DNA of 64,000 nucleotides from Trichuris trichiura (taxonomy: Eukaryota; Nematoda; Enoplea; Trichinellida; Trichuridae). Where the stretch lies: NCBI GenBank assembly GCA_037903355.1, contig JBAJFE010000012.1, forward strand, positions 434,001 through 498,000, in the 5' to 3' direction. Below are positions 59,001 through 64,000 of this stretch, piece by piece. Each line of letters begins with the position of its first letter. Position 1 is the stretch's first letter. The translations under genes were made by a program, and so were the position numbers. The notes under the pieces were generated by a model. The model searched no databases and was not told the origin of the DNA. It saw only the letters and a program-made list of their open reading frames with translations.

Positions 59001-61067
59001 AAGCGTAGATTGTATCGAATGCAATGAGCCGTGAAACAGATGTCGGTCAGTTGATAACTTACTGCGCGAAATAACGGTATGCTTCATTTCTTTCACCTGA
59101 TAGCTGTGCATTTATGCTTGTTGCTTTGATTTACTATTTTCCTAAATGCCCACCTGCTGTAACAAAGTGAATTGCAGATATTTGTGTGTGCACTTATATT
59201 TTTGCATTCGTTGTCTGCGCAGTGGCAACTCACGAAGGGCTGTCATTGTCATATGACGAGGTGCTTAAAAGCACCGAACTGCTTAAAAATGACGTAATTC
59301 TCATTGATCGTCATTAGTTTCTGAAAAAAGGGAACTTATAGTTAACACATGAGGGAGCCTGCTTTAATAAAGTAGGTAATAGGTTAAGGTGGATTCCTGT
59401 GCTGCGCCGCCTTGCCGTTCCTATTATCGTCTGTCTTCTGCAGGGCGCTTGCCGAACGGTGTGACCATTTGCCTAAAAATGATCAGTACCATATGATCGA
59501 GTGAATGCATATGAAGTATCTACTCATGAACCTTTCGAATCAAAGTGAAAGAATCGGTGCATGCTTCTCTTTGACAGAAGCGAAAAGATGCGATCAGCTC
59601 GACTACAAACAGGGCGAGCGATGGTTCAAGCCCAGGCAGGAGTAAGTTGCCCTTTCAATTTTATTTTCACCAACAAACTTGCAATGCTACAATAAATTCG
59701 AAAAACAGTCTTTTTTGCTTAAAGCTTAAAGTATCACAAAAGTCATAGAGCATATGTGGAACAAAGGTTATTGACGCTTACTTATCCAGTAACTAATTTG
59801 AATAATGAGAGATTAAGGATCAGCTTTCTACGGCAAGTTCAATATGGTGACCAAGTTTTTAAGAATCCGGTGTTCAGTTATTCCATTCCTATTTCAGTCA
59901 TTCAAGCGCGTTATCGTAATAGCTTAACATACATGAGGTTATGTTGCAGCTTAGCTTGTTTTGAAAACTATCGCTTCAGAAATTAGGACAGCTCAATGCT
60001 TCCCATCCATTAACATGAAAATTGTCTCTGATAAGCGTCATGACTCTTTTTTATTTGTCCGTAAACGCGCGGAGCACATTGTATGCTCCATCAGTAATAA
60101 GTGGCAATGTTCGCGCCAGTGTCGTAAAATAGGGTACTTTAATAACTTTGTCGTACCGTACCGTATTTCTGTCGTACTAGAAAAATGATTCTCCTTAACA
60201 ACATTTGAGCAAGTATGTACATCTTAGCTTTAATGGAACCGCGTTCAGTTTCTAACATTACTAGCAAAGCCGCTTGTCACAATTTTTGATCAAAGAGCGA
60301 AATTCAATCGAAGGATAAACTGACGGTTAAATGGACGCACGCTGCTATGTGAAGCGTGGTCTATGTGCTATATATTACCCTTGGTAAACACCATCTGATC
60401 TAATGGCTGAGTTGATGTACTTTAACCAGAGGCTGAAGTCTATGGCGCTTCTTATTTAAATATCAACTTCATTTCGCTTTGTCGTATTGTTGGACTGTGC
60501 TTTTTCTAAAATGAGTGATATTACGATCGTAGCTATATGTATTATCTAATTGTAGTTGAAATTATGTTTCTCGTTAGCCGTTGGAAAACCATTGGTCCAA
60601 CGGAATCAGCGTAAATAAATATCGTTTATGTGACAGGATGGGTCTAATTTGTTGACTTATGTCAGTTATTTCATTTTACTGGGGGAATATGAGAAAATGC
60701 AACGGAGTGTAATGTAGTATTAGTACGGCCGATAGCTCTTAAATGGGCTTTTTCTGAACGAGAGCTTATTGACAGTTAAATTTTGCTTGAAATGATGGCT
60801 ACACTGCGTACAGTTACGTAGAAAACCCGTGTCAATGAATAAAGCTACCGCTAGAGACGAATATTGTTTCTAAGTCCTTCTTATTAACAGTATCTAGTTT
60901 TCAAAATTTAACGTAACTCACTACAGGCGTCGGCAAAAATGCTTGAAGGCTTTATTAATAAATGTCGCTCTCTGTATCTTCTAGTAAATGGCCATTCGTT
61001 ATATATACGCTGTCACATCTTTGTGATATTTTTACTGCTGGCTTATTTGCGTAAAAGGAATAAGAAT
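56089..61067. other. Gene-poor region
   Basis: No gene could be supported. A hairpin at 56599-56630 (GCCTTCAGGAAG, 8-nt loop, CTTCCTGAAGGC) stands out. A minus-strand frame at 57826-58050 (EQRRHLQVLEQLTKIVLKSK near its end) looks weakly coding but has no splice or family support. Confidence 0.5.
56599..56630. repeat. Perfect 12-bp hairpin
   Basis: GCCTTCAGGAAG and CTTCCTGAAGGC separated by 8 nt. A CTGAAGA just upstream is not followed by a GAAA box in the right place, so it is not called hammerhead-like. Confidence 0.7.
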
Positions 61068-61447
61068 CAGTCTATACTTCAGCGTCTTTATTACGGTAGC
61101 TGTGTCCCGTTGGTAAGCACAAGAAAGAAAGAGAATAAAGTTTCCAGAGCTTTCGGGTCTGTCGCGACCCGTCGTCAGTGGTCAGCTGACAGTCGCAGAA
61201 GAAATCTCCAACAGCGAACTTTAAAATCCTAGGTTTAAACGATGGAAAATGATGCAAGAGAAATCTCCCTACATAAATTACACAGATATTGACCACTGAC
61301 GACGGGTCGCGACAGACCCGAAAGCTCTGGAAACTTTATTCTCTTTCTTTCTTGTGCTTACCAGCGGGACACAGCTACCGTAATAAAGACGCTGAACTAT
61401 GAAAACATACAGTCCCGTACTAAAACATCACATTTTCAGTCTATACT
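61068..61447. mobile_element. Hairpin element with hammerhead-like arms and 11-bp target-site duplication
   Basis: The body (about 61079-61436) is flanked by CAGTCTATACT (61068-61078 and 61437-61447). Its arms extend from TCAGCGTCTTTATTACGG inwards through GTCCCGTTGG, an AG-rich block and the hammerhead-like module. A one-sided tail ATGAAAACATACAGTCCCG, TACTAAAACATCACATTTT follows. Both arms carry an intact module: CTGACGA, C, GGGTC, 6-nt loop, GACCC, GAAAGCTCTGG (right arm 61297-61323 plus; left arm 61151-61178 minus). The near-identity of the arms suggests a recent insertion. Confidence 0.92.
61297..61323 (+). ncRNA. Hammerhead-ribozyme-like core
   Basis: CTGACGA, bulged C, GGGTC, loop GCGACA, GACCC, GAAA. 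It is mirrored on the minus strand at 61151-61178. The conserved boxes and stem II are perfect; stems I and III are not assigned. Confidence 0.45.
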
Positions 61448-61529
61448 GTTTCTTTACAGCGTCCAAGAAACAAATGTGATTATTCTGATGTAGTGCGACA
61501 AGAATTGCGCATTAATTTATCTTTAAGGT

Positions 61530-61834
61530 AAGAGCTGTCGAATGTTTTGTAAATGTAACTTCTTGGTACGGGACCGTGTAGTTTCATGTCGAGTCTCTTT
61601 TACGGAAAGTTTGTCCCGTTGACAATATTTTTATTCCGGAGCTTTCGGGTCAAACGAGACCCGTCTTCAGCGGTATTAATATAAAGCAATGAAGTAACGA
61701 AAATTCACGAAAATTAAATTGCTTTATATTAATACCACTGAAGACGGGTCTCGTTTGACCCGAAAGCTCCGGAATGAAAATATTGTCAACGGGACAAACT
61801 TTCCGTAAAAGAAACTCGACAAGAGCTGTCGAAT
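61530..61834. mobile_element. Hairpin element with hammerhead-like arms and 14-bp target-site duplication
   Basis: The body 61544-61820 is flanked by AAGAGCTGTCGAAT (61530-61543 and 61821-61834). The tail is on the left side (inverse orientation: GTAAATGTAACTTCTTGG, TACGGGACC). The arms share CTTTTACGGAAAGTTTGTCC, CGTTGACAATATTTT and the module CTGAAGA, C, GGGTC, TCGTTT, GACCC, GAAAGCTCCGG (plus arm 61739-61766; minus arm 61643-61670). AT-rich outer loop arms (TTAATATAAAGCAATG...) complete the palindrome. It lies only 82 bp from the preceding element. Confidence 0.92.
61739..61766 (+). ncRNA. Hammerhead-ribozyme-like core
   Basis: CTGAAGA (61739-61745), C, GGGTC, loop TCGTTT, GACCC, GAAA (61763-61766), followed by GCTCCGGA. 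The inverse copy lies at 61643-61670. Confidence 0.45.
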
Positions 61835-64000
61835 TTACTATTGCTACGCAATAATCTGATCAGGCGCATTCTGCTTCAGAGAAGACTTTCGTCTCTGATT
61901 ATTGCTGCGCTTTTAACGTCATTAAGGAAATCTACTATTCAGCGTTTTTTAAGTGACAGAAGGACAATTTTATTTTCATTTCTTTTGTGTTATATATTTC
62001 GTTCTGTTTCGAATGATATATTTTTGAGCGCAGGTAGGTTTGAAGATTAGATCTTCCCTTAACTAGCTGCAGCATGCATTAACGGAGACGACTCGTTACC
62101 CGTTTTCCCAAACTCGTTACTATGCAATTCACTGTGACGCGGCTCTGGTAATGCCTATATAATCTCTATAGACCAACCTTCGTATGTAAGCTCCTTTCTT
62201 TGGCTTTATTGAAATTCGTGGCACACATGTATGACTGACCTGATCGTAATGTCTTTGTAAGAGCTTTTAAAATGTACTGCCGCTGCTGATTCATTTAAGT
62301 ATTCTGTGCATCGTCGGCATTTACGTTCTTAATTTATTCGGAAATCAGAAAGAAAGTTTTTTTCTGAGACGTGTGGAGGAAATCGCTTGAACGGTTAAGA
62401 AATCCTTTAATTGACAACCCTTTCCTAGCTAACTTCGTCCCGGTCATCGACGTGCACATCAGTTAAAACATTTTCTACTGCTCAGCATGTTAATCCCTTT
62501 TCTACACGCTTGTTTCGAGAGGTTAAGCTTCCAGCGCTATCAAGAAATGCTTATCATTAGTTCATCTATCTTGAATGATATGTGAAGTTTTTGAGGAGAT
62601 ACGTTCTGAATGGCTCAGGAAAGTCTCATTTTTTTCTCAACTACGCAAAGTACCGCGCCGTAGGGACAAGATGGGTTTAAACTAGATTTTTGAGGATTTA
62701 TTATCATAATTAATTTTCGATTATTCGCTCTTTGAGCTGTTGCCCATTTTTCTTTTGCTTTTCTTTGCCAAATACTCATTTCAACTGCCAAGCAAAGAAT
62801 GTCGGCTTTTGCACTTTATTAATTTTATCCTCGTCGTGCCTGCAGTTAAGAACTGAAGAGGAACAGCGCAGAAACTTGTCGTCTGCGTTTTTCTTGAATT
62901 GAAACGCCGTGAGCAAAGGCAGCTTTCTGTTCGTTTCTATAAAACGCTGCAATCTAGAAAACGTTTATTCGTTAGCTAAGCAGGATGCCATTGAATTTTG
63001 TTTTTCTCGTCTTCAGCTTGGCAGTAAGCAAAAACCATTTTGTTGATCTCCGCCTTACAACTTTCCCGCTAATTAATCACGATTCAGCTTTCGAAACTGA
63101 AAAGCGAAGGGAAAGTGAATTGGCATAGGGCTCTTGTCTGATCTTTGTGAGGAATCATTTTTTCAAAATGGTCAGGTTGCTAAACCTTTGCGGTTAAACT
63201 TATCAGGAATGGAGATCACAATTCATGTAAGCCTTCTGAAGAATAACCTCTCTCTGATGCGATTTGGTCCAGTTGTTTAAAATACCTGACGGTTGTTGTC
63301 TTTCTAGAATTCTTTCAGCATATTTATCCTTGCTTTTTCTCATAAAAGACAGCTCTGCCGAACATACGCCAGTTTATGTCATGACGAAGTTCACTGTTTT
63401 TCTGACTGCGGGAACGTCTTGATATGCTTGTGCTTTAGGAAACATTAATACTAAAAAAAATGCAAGCACTCTATCAGCATACATTTGCCAATGCGTTCTT
63501 CGGATTAAGAGCTTTAGTTCTATGTAAATTAGTTCATCCTGCCGCAGATTTTCAAACTTGTGGCATTCTCAGCTTGACTCGCCGACTTGACGATTATGTT
63601 GAAAAAAAAAATTACTTTAAATTTCATGTGTCATTCACTCGAGTGTTAAACTTTTGTGAGTAATCATGCTAACGTGCGCTGACACTTGTTTCACGTGAGA
63701 CTTTTCTGTTTTGGTTTTGTTTATCTACTGTAATTGCGTATCCTCATGGGATATTTGCATCACGCTGTTTAATAATAACCGCTCTATTTGATGCGCGGTG
63801 CTATTGATTGTGAGCTAACAAAAGTCAAAGGAAACCTGCAGTAGCTACCAAGTAAACAAGTATTCAAAGAGCATGTTATTCTTTTTAATTTTAAAATAGC
63901 AGCCTTTTTAAATGTTTGCCTGCGAATAGAAGCCTAGTTAAACTTTCATAGCCAAGCAATTAGCTTTGAATATCGTTCAGTGGCATACACCGAGCGTGTT
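61835..64000. other. Gene-poor region to the window end
   Basis: No gene, RNA gene or repeat recognised; only short frames without features. Confidence 0.5.

Noticed and set aside
7063..61834. Calling the CTGAnGA-stem-GAAA modules proven hammerhead ribozymes
   Set aside because: The core and stem II are clear, but stems I and III and the cleavage triplet could not be assigned, and there is an extra base before stem II. I keep them as hammerhead-like.
1..64000. CRISPR arrays, bacterial operons or ribosomal RNA
   Set aside because: No regularly spaced repeats, Shine-Dalgarno-led gene strings or rRNA-like stretches; introns and collagen show a eukaryotic nuclear origin.

Overview
The window looks like nuclear DNA of a nematode, most likely a clade I (Trichuris/Trichinella-type) species. 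The evidence is a complete nematode cuticle collagen gene with the family's N-terminal domain and its C-terminal [10 protein letters not shown] tail, genes cut by many 49-65 nt introns with GT...AG ends, a probable spliced-leader acceptor directly before a start codon, and abundant degenerate transposons. The exact species is inference. Coding density is low. Only two gene models could be rebuilt end to end from sequence; a third is a good single-exon candidate, and several others are partial or doubtful.

Layout. 0-2.3 kb: an unrecognised minus-strand reading frame, then a four-exon cuticle collagen (minus). 2.3-9.6 kb: mostly non-coding, with two pogo-like MITEs, one palindromic Penelope-derived repeat at 7.1 kb and a small possible secreted protein. 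9.6-15.9 kb: a 15-exon condensin I subunit CAP-G gene (minus), which reads in frame across every junction (824 residues). 16.6-19.2 kb: a Penelope-like retroelement (reverse transcriptase plus GIY-YIG endonuclease) with frameshifts and an in-frame stop. 19.2-25.8 kb: no gene seen, several copies of a dispersed repeat of about 200 bp. 25.9-27.0 kb: a single-pass proteoglycan-like membrane protein (plus) and a probable orphan exon (minus). 27-39 kb: mainly non-coding, with more copies of the 200-bp repeat, two palindromic repeats and a few weak membrane-protein exon candidates. 39-46.6 kb: a transposon graveyard (Ty3/gypsy fragment, Penelope fragments, a hAT-type MITE, a broken mariner). 46.6-64 kb: no confident gene; it holds further Penelope-derived hairpin elements, a tRNA-like SINE remnant and an uninterrupted TTC/GAA microsatellite of 240 units.

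The most interesting signal is a set of about ten short, mostly palindromic elements spread over the window. Seven contain or show remnants of a CTGAnGA-stem-GAAA module that resembles the catalytic core of a hammerhead ribozyme. The 3' end of the local Penelope element carries the same module. Four of the elements have perfect 11-14 bp target-site duplications, several end in a common CACATTTTCA-type tail, and stem II is kept by compensatory changes. I read them as non-autonomous 'snap-back' retroelements mobilised by Penelope machinery.
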